The position numbers were made by a program, and so were the translations under genes. The notes under the pieces are model-generated. The model saw nothing but the letters and a program-made list of their open reading frames with translations, was not told where the DNA came from and made no database searches. Positions 53,323 to 61,490 of a stretch of 64,000 nt of DNA are shown in pieces. Numbering within the stretch: position 1 is the first letter of the stretch; every line of letters begins with the position of its first letter. The stretch comes from Caballeronia arvi. GTDB taxonomy: Bacteria > Pseudomonadota > Gammaproteobacteria > Burkholderiales > Burkholderiaceae. The stretch is taken from positions 1 through 64,000 of the forward strand of contig NZ_FCOM02000036.1 in assembly GCF_001544695.2 (NCBI RefSeq), written 5' to 3'.

Positions 53323-54072
53323 ATGGACAAAAGAACGATTCTTATCACCGGAGCTTCCTCAGGGATCGGCGCTGCAATGGCGACTCGCCTTGCCGGCAAA
53401 GTATCGAACCTCGTGGTTCACGCCCGAAAATCCGAGAAGTTGCTGAACAATGTTGCCAAGGCGGTCGAGGCGAAAGGCACAAAGGTGGCGACGGTACTCG
53501 GCGACCTGACGGTCGAAGCCACGCCACAGAAGCTTGTCGACGCAGCTGTTGAGCGGTTCGGGCAGCTCGACGCGGTCGTCGCCAATGCCGGCTTTCCTGT
53601 CTTGAAAAGCTTCGAAGAGGGCAGCTTCTCTGACCTCGACCATGCGTTCAAAGGAAATGTCTATAGCTTCTTCGCGCTGGCGAAAGCCGCAGGACCGTAT
53701 CTGTCGAAGTCTTTTGCCGGCCGCATCGTCGCGGTGGGCAGCGTCAATGCTCACGTATTCCGGAATGACATGTTCTCGGCGCCTCTGTCCGCATCGTCGA
53801 AAGGCGCGCTTGAGACGGCCGTCAAAAGCTTGGCCCTGCACTTCGCGAAGTCCGGCGTCACCGTGAACTGCGTGGTGCCAGGTTTCGTTAGAAAAGACTT
53901 CGGGACCGAACACCAGCTTTCGGAGGAACAGATGCAACAGACTGCATTGCGGGTTCCATTGGGGCGAATGGGCGAATCCTCCGATGTCGCGGCTGCCATC
54001 GAGTTTCTTCTTTCGCCCGATGCTGGGTATATCACGAGCCAATCGTTGCACGTCAATGGCGGGCTGGTCTGA
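53323..54072 (+). CDS. short-chain dehydrogenase/reductase
   Basis: 249 residues of a classical SDR from the ATG at 53323: TGASSGIGAAMA (cofactor), VVANAGFPV, GSVNA, and a C-terminal GYITSQSLHVNGGLV typical of FabG-like enzymes. The position expected for the catalytic Tyr-x3-Lys reads SASSKGALE, with Ser where Tyr is usual, so catalysis is doubtful or altered. It is the last gene before the composition change near 54 kb. The substrate is unknown. Confidence 0.8.
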   Translation: MDKRTILITGASSGIGAAMATRLAGKVSNLVVHARKSEKLLNNVAKAVEAKGTKVATVLGDLTVEATPQKLVDAAVERFGQLDAVVANAGFPVLKSFEEGSFSDLDHAFKGNVYSFFALAKAAGPYLSKSFAGRIVAVGSVNAHVFRNDMFSAPLSASSKGALETAVKSLALHFAKSGVTVNCVVPGFVRKDFGTEHQLSEEQMQQTALRVPLGRMGESSDVAAAIEFLLSPDAGYITSQSLHVNGGLV

Positions 54073-54521
54073 ACACCCTGCATTGCGAGGTTGCCCGTTA
54101 AAGGAGACGAGGCCTCTTTGCACCGATCTGATGACCGACGGCGGGCTCTCCCTCTCCTACAACGATTATGGACGACAACGCAGGTCGCAGCTTCCGCTTA
54201 CAAATATTGGTATCTGAGTTCCTTTAGCCCTACACTGCATGCGGTCTTGTAGACCCAACGCTGGTCGTCGCGTGAATACGCATGCATCGATGCTGCAGCG
54301 CAGATGCGACTCAACAAATAAAATGCGTCGATTACAAGTCAACAACTGAATCAAGTCGACCTTTGATTTATTTGCCAGCCCTTATGGCCGACTCGGACCC
54401 CAGCTTTTTCCGCTTACCGAGCTGTCCGAATTCCCGGCGCCACCTCTGATCCTTGCTGCGCCAACAAATAAAGGGTGGCACTTGCTGACAGATGACCGCA
54501 TCGCGCCTCGTCGCATTGCAA
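54073..54521. other. intergenic boundary region, no gene recognised
   Basis: About 450 bp between the SDR gene and the convergent binding-protein gene hold no recognisable gene, IS end, tRNA or terminator. GC content is visibly lower than in the following genes. The region marks the change from the catabolic island to the higher-GC segment. Confidence 0.5.
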
Positions 54522-55289
54522 TCAATATGTCCGAGGTACATTGTGGTTCGGTGCCGATTCGGCCGGCGCAACCGACGCACCAGAGATGCCGTGCCGCTTC
54601 AGCGACTCAACGACATAACCGGACGCCTTCATCGACTCGACGAACTGCGCGAGCACATCGGCGGCGGCGGGCCCGCGGCTCTTCGGCACGCCCATCGCCT
54701 GACGGATGACCATGAAGCGCTCATCGAGCAGGCGCAGTCCGGGGATGTCGCGCGCATCCGCTTCGAGTTGCTGCTTCACTCCCGCGGCGACTTCGAGTTT
54801 TTCGTCGATGAAAGTCCGCACCACGGCCGGCGATGTCGGCGCGCGCACGATTTGCGCCGCCTTCAGCTCGCGCGTGAGAAAGAGGTCATAGGCGCTGCCC
54901 TTGCCGACGGCGACGCGGTTATTCGCGCGATCGACATCAGCGTTGGTCCTGACCGGCGATTCGTCGCGCACGAGATAGAAGCCTTCGATCAGCACATACG
55001 GCGCGGTGAACGCGATGGTTTCGCCGCGCAACGGATCGATCGCGAAGAAGCCGAGATCCGCGCACTCTTCGCTCACGGCCTGCACCGATTTGCCCGCCGC
55101 GTCGAACACGACGAGTTCCAGTCCGACGCCGAGATGCTCCGCGAACGCGCGCGCGAGATCGACCGACACGCCGAACGGTTCGCCGGTGTCCGGGTTCTTG
55201 TTGGCGAGAATCGGATTGCCTAGATTGATCGACGCGCGCAGCGTGCCCGTGGGCGCGAATGCCCGTGCAATGGTTTGATCGATGGTCAT
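54522..55289 (-). CDS. family-3 solute-binding-like protein without signal peptide
   Basis: 255 residues of the polar amino-acid binding-protein fold (TLRASINLGNPILANKNPDT, GVSVDLARAFAEHLGV, DLGFFAIDPLRGETIAFTAP). It starts directly with MTIDQTIARAFAPTG and has no hydrophobic signal peptide, so it should stay in the cytoplasm. No transporter genes accompany it; it is last in an operon with acnA and a GntR regulator. It may be a cytosolic ligand-binding or cyclohexadienyl-dehydratase-like enzyme rather than a transport component. Confidence 0.8.
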   Translation of the reverse strand: MTIDQTIARAFAPTGTLRASINLGNPILANKNPDTGEPFGVSVDLARAFAEHLGVGLELVVFDAAGKSVQAVSEECADLGFFAIDPLRGETIAFTAPYVLIEGFYLVRDESPVRTNADVDRANNRVAVGKGSAYDLFLTRELKAAQIVRAPTSPAVVRTFIDEKLEVAAGVKQQLEADARDIPGLRLLDERFMVIRQAMGVPKSRGPAAADVLAQFVESMKASGYVVESLKRHGISGASVAPAESAPNHNVPRTY

Positions 55290-55297
55290 GAGTGTCT

Positions 55298-56191
55298 TCA
55301 GGGTTCGAGAATCTGGCTGATGCGCGACAACGCGTCGAGCGTATGCAGCAAATGCTGGCGCATCGCTTCGGACGCTTCTTCGTTCCTGTCGCGCTCGAGA
55401 AGATCGAGCACTTCGAGATGCTGCTTCGCGTGCTCGGCATAGCGCTCGCGATGCTGCATCGAGCGATACGAAAGCAGGCGGCGCACGCGGTTCACGCGCT
55501 TGATCGTATCGATGAAAAAGCTGTTGCCCGATGCCTCGACGAGCGATTCGTGAAAGCGCACGCCGCGCTCGTGAAGCTGATCGGCGCTATCCGTTTCGAT
55601 GCCGCCCGCGAGCAGACGCTTCTCGACATCGCGGCAGCGTTGCAGCACTTTCTTCTCCAGCCGATAGCCCGGTTCGAGCAGCGCGGCGGGCTCCAGCGCG
55701 AGCCGCAGCCGATACGACTTCAGCAGGCTGTCGGGCGTGGTCAGCATCGGCGAGAACTGCCAGCCGTAGCCGGGCTTGCGTTCGGCCCAGCCTTCCTGCG
55801 AAATGCGCGTGAAAACGGCAGTGAGCTGCGCGCTCGTCAGGCCGTAGCGCGTGCGGATCATCTGCTCGGAGAACTCGTCGGGCAGCGCGCCTTTCAGCCG
55901 GTCTTCGGCGATGCGGAAATACACGCTCGTCACGATGTCGGTTTCGGCGAGGCCGAGTTCATCGACGACATCCGACAGCGACTCGATCACCGGCTTCGCG
56001 ACGAAGAAGCCGCGATTCTTCTCGCGCGTCAGGACGCCTTTTTCGTGCAGCAGCGCGAGCGCCTCGTTGACGGGCGAGCGCGACACGCGCAGGCGGTCCG
56101 CGAGCATTTGCGCGGGCAAGTGCGCGCCGGCCATCAGGCCTTCGTTCTTGATGAGTTCGACAATTTGAGTCGCAATCGAGCGGTCGATCAT
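55298..56191 (-). CDS. GntR-family regulator with additional winged-helix segment
   Basis: 297 residues. The N-terminal GntR helix-turn-helix (IATQIVELIKNEGLMAGAHL, then LADRLRVSRSPVNEALALLH) is followed by a second helix-turn-helix-like segment near 105-140 (IRTRYGLTSAQLTAVFTRIS). The FCD domain then reads ERGVRFHESLVEASGNSFFI. It is longer than normal FCD regulators (about 230-250). It lies 34 bp after acnA and 8 bp before the binding-protein-like gene. The probable target is the acnA/lactonase divergent region, where a TTGCATTT inverted repeat occurs. Confidence 0.87.
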   Translation of the reverse strand: MIDRSIATQIVELIKNEGLMAGAHLPAQMLADRLRVSRSPVNEALALLHEKGVLTREKNRGFFVAKPVIESLSDVVDELGLAETDIVTSVYFRIAEDRLKGALPDEFSEQMIRTRYGLTSAQLTAVFTRISQEGWAERKPGYGWQFSPMLTTPDSLLKSYRLRLALEPAALLEPGYRLEKKVLQRCRDVEKRLLAGGIETDSADQLHERGVRFHESLVEASGNSFFIDTIKRVNRVRRLLSYRSMQHRERYAEHAKQHLEVLDLLERDRNEEASEAMRQHLLHTLDALSRISQILEP

Positions 56192-56225
56192 TTCATGTGC
56201 CTTCTGCCGGACGCGGGCGGCTGCC

Positions 56226-58850
56226 TCAGGCCTCCTGCGTCGTCAGGTGTTGTCGGAGTATCAGCGGGATGACGCCGCCCGAGCGCAACAGACGGCATTC
56301 GAGCTGGGTTTCCACGGCCGCCGTCGCATCGACGGGCTCGACGCTGCCGTTCGCGCGCACGATCCTCACGGGCACCTTGCAGCGCGGCGACAGCGCGTCG
56401 GCGGGCGCGTCGACTTCGAGCTTATCACCCGGTTGCAGATCGAGCGTGTCCGGCCCCGTGCCAGCAGCGAAGCGCAGCGGCAGGATGCCCATGCCGATCA
56501 GATTCGAGCGATGGATGCGCTCGAAGCTCATCGCCAGCACCGCGCGGATGCCGAGCAGCCGCTGGCCCTTTGCGGCCCAGTCGCGCGACGAACCCGTGCC
56601 GTAACGCTCGCCCGCGACGAGCACGACGGCATCGCCCGCGTCGCGATAACGCTGCGCGGCTTCGAAGATCGGCAGCACGTCTCCGCTCGGCACATGCAGC
56701 GTATGCGCGACGGGCATGCCGGGCGTCAGCCGGTTCACGAGCGTCCTGTTGTAGAACGCGGCGCGCACCATCACTTCCCAGTTGCCGCGGCGCGAGGCGA
56801 ACACGTTCAGATCGTTGCGATCGTCGCCGCGTTCGACGAGGAAATCCGCGACGTAGCTGTCCTTGGGAATCGCGCTGGCGGGCGAGATGTGGTCGGTCGT
56901 GACGTCGTCGCCGAGCACGAGCAGCGGATACGCGCTGTATCGTCCGAGCTGGCTGCCCTCTGACGCCGACGCGAACGGCGGCCGGCGCAGCGCGGTCGAT
57001 TGCGGATTCCACGGAAAGCGCGCGCTGTGCGGCGCATCGAGATCGTGCCACGCGGGATTCTGGCTCGCGATCGCGAATGCGCGGGGATAGTCGCACGGAT
57101 CGGCGGCGGCGGCGACGAGCGCGGTGACTTCCTCGCGTGTCGGCCAGAGATCGCGCAAGTAAATCGGCTTGCCGTCCTGCGTATGTTGAATCGCGTCGCG
57201 GCTCAAATCGGCTTGGGCATCCCCCGCGAGCGCAAAGGCGATCACCAGAGGCGGCGACATGATGAAGCCGAGATCGAGGTCCGGATGAATGCGCCCAGGG
57301 AAGTTGCGATTGCCGGACAGCATCGCGACGGGATACACGCTTTTCGCGGCCATCGCTTCGCGGATCGGCGCGGTCAGCGGCCCCGAGTTGCCGATGCACG
57401 TTGTGCAGCCATAGCCCACTATATCGAAGCCGACCGCCGACAGATCGCCGATGAGATTCGCGCGCTCCAGATACGCTGCCGCGGCGGGCGAACCCGGCCC
57501 GAGCGAGGTCTTGATCCACGGCGGCACGGTCAGGCCCAGCGCGCGCGCCTTGCGGGCCAGCAGTCCGGCGGCGATCAAAAGCGCCGGATCGGACGTGTTC
57601 GTGCAACTCGTGATCGCGGCGATCGCCACGGGATGCTTCGGCATCGACGCATGTTTCGCGGCGGGTTCGAAGCCGATTGTCGCGAGCGCATCGCGCGTCT
57701 GCGAGTAATCGAGCAGATCCTGCGGACGGCGCGGCCCGGCGATATGCATGCCGATGCCCGACAGATCGATATCGATGCTCCGCGTATAGCGCGGCGCGCT
57801 GTCCGGATCGAACCACAATCCCGCCGCGCGCGTGAACGCTTCGACGAGACGTATCGATTGTTCCGGGCGATTCGTCGCGCGCAGATAGTCGAGCGTATGT
57901 CCGTCGACGGCAAAGAAGCCGGTCGATGCGCCATATTCCGGCGCCATGTTCGCGACGACCGCGCGATCGCCCGCCGTCAATGTCGACACGCCCGGCCCGA
58001 AGAACTCGACGAATTCCCCCGACACGCCGATCGCGCGCAGCCGTTGCGTGACCGTCAACGCGAGATCGGTCGCGAGCACGCCCGCACGCAAGGCGCCCGT
58101 GAGCCGCACGCCGATCACATCGGGAATGCGCTGCATCACCGGCATACCGAACATGACCGTTTGCGCTTCCAGGCCGCCCACGCCCCAGCCGAGCACGCCG
58201 ATGCCGTTGATCATCGGCGTGTGGCTGTCCGTGCCGATGAGCGTGTCCGGCACCGCCCACGTTTCGCCGTTGCGCTCGACGGCCGTCACGACGGTCGCGA
58301 GCTGCTCCAGATTGATCGTATGCATGATCCCCGTGCCCGGCGGGTGGATGCGCACGCCCGTCAGCGCCTGCGACGCCCAGCGCAGGAATCGGTAACGCTC
58401 CGCATTGCGCCTTAGTTCGAGCGCGAGATTCTCGGGCGCGGCATCGGGCCTCGCGAAATATTCGACCGCGAGCGAATGATCCACCGACGAATCCACCGGC
58501 AGCACCGGATTGAGCGCGGACGGATCGGCGCCGGCTTCGGCGAGCGCGTCGCGCATCCCGGCGATATCCACCAGCGCGGGCGTGCTGGTCGTGTCGTGCA
58601 TCAGCACGCGATTCGGCTGAAAGGCGACTTCCTCGACGCTCGTCGCGCGCGCCGTCCATTCGAGGATGCCTGCGATGCCCCGGTCGCGCTCCGCGCCTTC
58701 GCTGTTGCGGATCACGTTCTCCAGCAACAGACGCAACACGACAGGCAGTTCGCGCAGTTTTTCGCCGAAAAGAGCGGGCAGATCGACGTAGCGATACGAC
58801 TTTCCGTCGACGCTAAATCGGGCTTCTGAGGGTGCGTTAGTGTTTTCCAT
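56226..58850 (-). CDS. acnA: aconitate hydratase A
   Basis: About 874 residues from the ATG at 58850. The [4Fe-4S] ligands lie in CTNTSDP and GYGCTTCIGNSGPL. The substrate-binding segments GTDSHTPMINGIGVLGWGVG and the C-terminal swivel domain with GERYGTGSSRDWAAKG are intact. It isomerises citrate and isocitrate, or a related tricarboxylate, in the cytoplasm. Being in an operon with a GntR regulator and a binding-like protein suggests an inducible, substrate-specific copy rather than the housekeeping enzyme, but this is inference. Confidence 0.93.
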   Translation of the reverse strand: MENTNAPSEARFSVDGKSYRYVDLPALFGEKLRELPVVLRLLLENVIRNSEGAERDRGIAGILEWTARATSVEEVAFQPNRVLMHDTTSTPALVDIAGMRDALAEAGADPSALNPVLPVDSSVDHSLAVEYFARPDAAPENLALELRRNAERYRFLRWASQALTGVRIHPPGTGIMHTINLEQLATVVTAVERNGETWAVPDTLIGTDSHTPMINGIGVLGWGVGGLEAQTVMFGMPVMQRIPDVIGVRLTGALRAGVLATDLALTVTQRLRAIGVSGEFVEFFGPGVSTLTAGDRAVVANMAPEYGASTGFFAVDGHTLDYLRATNRPEQSIRLVEAFTRAAGLWFDPDSAPRYTRSIDIDLSGIGMHIAGPRRPQDLLDYSQTRDALATIGFEPAAKHASMPKHPVAIAAITSCTNTSDPALLIAAGLLARKARALGLTVPPWIKTSLGPGSPAAAAYLERANLIGDLSAVGFDIVGYGCTTCIGNSGPLTAPIREAMAAKSVYPVAMLSGNRNFPGRIHPDLDLGFIMSPPLVIAFALAGDAQADLSRDAIQHTQDGKPIYLRDLWPTREEVTALVAAAADPCDYPRAFAIASQNPAWHDLDAPHSARFPWNPQSTALRRPPFASASEGSQLGRYSAYPLLVLGDDVTTDHISPASAIPKDSYVADFLVERGDDRNDLNVFASRRGNWEVMVRAAFYNRTLVNRLTPGMPVAHTLHVPSGDVLPIFEAAQRYRDAGDAVVLVAGERYGTGSSRDWAAKGQRLLGIRAVLAMSFERIHRSNLIGMGILPLRFAAGTGPDTLDLQPGDKLEVDAPADALSPRCKVPVRIVRANGSVEPVDATAAVETQLECRLLRSGGVIPLILRQHLTTQEA

Positions 58851-58860
58851 GACTGTATTT

Positions 58861-58886
58861 TTGCATTTCAATGAGTAAAAATGCAA
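58861..58886. promoter_or_regulatory. inverted repeat between acnA and lactonase gene
   Basis: TTGCATTT-N10-AAATGCAA is a perfect 8-bp-arm dyad located 10 bp upstream of the acnA start and about 40 bp upstream of the lactonase start. A single repressor dimer here would block both divergent operons. The GntR regulator in the acnA operon is the obvious candidate. Confidence 0.6.
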
Positions 58887-58925
58887 TCTAGTGCAAACCC
58901 AGATCACGAAAACCAGGAGACAGCC

Positions 58926-60137
58926 GTGGAGAAAACCAGCGTTTCGAGCCGTCGAAAAGCCTTACAGGAGCTGGCATCGCTCGGTGCGATGGCCATGCTT
59001 GGCGCCGTCGTGCCGCCGGTTTTCGCCAGCAGCGGTAAAACGGACAAACACACTCACATGAAGGAAGGAACACCCATGTTTGCTTACGTCGGATCGCGGA
59101 CCACGCGCGAACGCAACGCACGCGGCGACGGCATCAGCGTCTATCGCGTCGATCCCGCAACGGGCGCGCTCACGTTCGTGCAACTCGTGAAGGATCTCGT
59201 CAATCCGTCGTTTCTCGCGCTGTCGGCGAATGGCGAGCGCCTCTACACCGTGCACGGCGACCTGAGCGACATCAGCGCGTTCAAGGTCGACAAAGCGACC
59301 GGCGAACTGACGTTCCTCAACAAGCAGAGCACCGAAGGCAAGAACCCGGTGCATCTCGCGATCGATCCGACGGGGCGGTATATCGTCGTGTCGAACCATA
59401 TCGGCGCGAGTCTCGCCGTGTTGCCGATCGCCGCCGATGGCTCGCTGCAACCGCTCACGCAACTCGTCAAGCTGGAAGGGCCGGTCGGTCCGCATCGCGT
59501 GGAGCAGAAGCAGGCGAAGCCGCACTTCAATCCGTTCGATCCGACGGGCGCATTCGTCGTCGTGCCCGACAAAGGCCTCGACCGCGTGTTTTCGTTCCGC
59601 TTCAAGGACGGGCAACTGACGCCCGCCGCGTCGCCGTTTGTCGTCACGCGCGAGACGGCCGGACCGCGCCATATCGCGTTCCATCCGAAAGGCGCGTATG
59701 CGTATGTCGTCAACGAGCTCGATTCGACGGTGACGGCCTATGGCTATGACGCCGCGACGGGCGCGCTCAAGCCGCTGCAGATCGTGTCATCGCTGCCCGA
59801 CACGTTCACCGGCAACAGCCGCGCATCGGAGATCGAAGTCGACAGGAGCGGGCGCTTCGTCTATGCGTCCAATCGCGGTTACGACAGCATCGCGGTGTAT
59901 CGCGTCGATCCTTCGACCGGACATTTGAGCTTTGCCGGCGCGACGCAGACTTCCGGCCGCACGCCGCGCTTCATCACGAGCACGCCCGATGGCCGCTTCA
60001 TGTACGCGTTGAACGAGGACAGCGACAACATCGTCGCGTTTTCGATCGACAGCGCCAGCGGCGCACTCGAGCCCACGGGTTTTTCCATCGCATCGGGCAG
60101 CCCCGTTTGCATGGTGTTCTCGACGCATCACGCGTAA
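58926..60137 (+). CDS. exported beta-propeller lactonase (6-phosphogluconolactonase-like)
   Basis: About 403 residues from the GTG at 58926, which has CCAGGAGAC at ideal spacing. The N-terminus SSRRKALQELASLGAMAMLG resembles a Tat signal, but only one Arg pair is present. The mature part is a seven-bladed lactonase/YVTN propeller, with repeats such as GDGISVYRVDPATGALTFVQ and YDSIAVYRVDPSTGHLSFAG. Relatives hydrolyse sugar lactones or muconolactones. It heads an operon with an MFS carrier and, before the IS5 insertion, a porin. Confidence 0.85.
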   Translation: MEKTSVSSRRKALQELASLGAMAMLGAVVPPVFASSGKTDKHTHMKEGTPMFAYVGSRTTRERNARGDGISVYRVDPATGALTFVQLVKDLVNPSFLALSANGERLYTVHGDLSDISAFKVDKATGELTFLNKQSTEGKNPVHLAIDPTGRYIVVSNHIGASLAVLPIAADGSLQPLTQLVKLEGPVGPHRVEQKQAKPHFNPFDPTGAFVVVPDKGLDRVFSFRFKDGQLTPAASPFVVTRETAGPRHIAFHPKGAYAYVVNELDSTVTAYGYDAATGALKPLQIVSSLPDTFTGNSRASEIEVDRSGRFVYASNRGYDSIAVYRVDPSTGHLSFAGATQTSGRTPRFITSTPDGRFMYALNEDSDNIVAFSIDSASGALEPTGFSIASGSPVCMVFSTHHA

Positions 60138-60164
60138 AGCCGTCACTTCATCATCGAAGAAATC

Positions 60165-61490
60165 ATGCAAACATCGACACCCATCGACGAACGCGCGCTG
60201 GTCCGCAAGATCGCCTGGCGCATCATTCCGTTCGTGTTCATTCTCTACATCATTTCGTATCTGGACCGCGCGAACATCGGCTATGCCGCGCTGCAGATGA
60301 ACAAGGAGCTCGCGCTTTCGAGCGAGGCGTTCGGCTTCGTGTCGGGCATCTTCTTCATCGGCTACTTCCTCTTCGAAGTGCCCAGCAACGTGATGCTCAA
60401 CAAGTACGGCGCGCGCGTGTGGATCGCGCGCATCCTGCTCACGTGGGGCGTGGTCGCGGTGATTTCGGCCTTCGTGCAGAACGCGACGCAACTGTATGTG
60501 CTGCGCTTTCTGCTGGGCGTCGCGGAAGCGGGCTTCTTTCCCGGCATCATCGTCTATCTGACGTACTGGTTCCGCGCGAAGGAACTCGCGACGACCGTCG
60601 CGCTCTTCACTGCGGCGATTCCGGTGTCGTACATCATCGGCGCACCGCTCTCGACGTGGATCATGGACAACGTCCACTGGTTCGGCTGGAGCGGCTGGCG
60701 CTGGATGCTCGTGCTCGAAGGCGCGCCCGCGCTGATCGGCGGCGTGCTGTGCTTCCTGTGGCTGACCGACAGGCCGTCCGACGCGAAGTGGCTCAAGCCC
60801 GAAGAGCGTGACTGGCTTCTGAACCAACTCGCGAACGATGCGAAGACGCGCCCGGGCGCGAAGCACTTCGGCTCGCTCAAGGCGATGACCAATCCGAAGG
60901 TGCTGTATCTGTCGTTCATCTACTTCGTGTATCAGTGCGGCAGTCTCGGCGTCGGCTACTGGATGCCGCAGATCATCAAGGGCTTCTCGAAGACGTTGAG
61001 TCACACGCAGGTCGGCCTCATCGCGATGGTGCCGTATCTGTTCGCGACGATCGTCATGGTGATGTGGTCGCGTAGCTCCGATCGCCGCAACGAGCGCCGT
61101 CTGCATTCGGCGATTCCGCTCGCGCTCGCGGCGGCCGCGCTGCTCGGCGCCGGGCTGACGACGAACCCGTATGTATCGATCACGATGATCAGCCTGAGCC
61201 TCGCGGGACTCTACGCGTTCAAGTCGCCGTTCTGGGCCCTGCCGACGCTGTTCCTCACGCGCTCGACCGCGGCGGTTTCCATTGCCGTGATCAATTCGGT
61301 GGGCAATCTCGGCGGCTTCGTCGGTCCGTTCGCGATCGGCTATATCAAGGGCGCGGACGGCAGCGCGACGCATGGCTTGCTGTTTCTGTCGGGTCTGCTC
61401 GCCGCTTCGTTCCTGATGACGATCTTCATCCGTCTCGCCGAGCACACGACCGATCAGTCCGCCGCGATGGCGAAGCAAAGGCAATGCTGA
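60165..61490 (+). CDS. MFS transporter, anion:cation symporter family
   Basis: 441 residues with 12 membrane segments. The ACS-family signature FILYIISYLDRANIGYAAL is in helix 1, and YGARVWIARILLTWG follows helix 2. These carriers import organic acids such as tartrate, citrate-like acids or phthalate. The last codons come from the IS5 terminal repeat: the gene reads MAKQRQC then stop, where the uninterrupted version would read MAKQSH then stop. The insertion therefore barely alters the protein. It probably supplies the substrate of the lactonase/AcnA unit. Confidence 0.9.
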   Translation: MQTSTPIDERALVRKIAWRIIPFVFILYIISYLDRANIGYAALQMNKELALSSEAFGFVSGIFFIGYFLFEVPSNVMLNKYGARVWIARILLTWGVVAVISAFVQNATQLYVLRFLLGVAEAGFFPGIIVYLTYWFRAKELATTVALFTAAIPVSYIIGAPLSTWIMDNVHWFGWSGWRWMLVLEGAPALIGGVLCFLWLTDRPSDAKWLKPEERDWLLNQLANDAKTRPGAKHFGSLKAMTNPKVLYLSFIYFVYQCGSLGVGYWMPQIIKGFSKTLSHTQVGLIAMVPYLFATIVMVMWSRSSDRRNERRLHSAIPLALAAAALLGAGLTTNPYVSITMISLSLAGLYAFKSPFWALPTLFLTRSTAAVSIAVINSVGNLGGFVGPFAIGYIKGADGSATHGLLFLSGLLAASFLMTIFIRLAEHTTDQSAAMAKQRQC

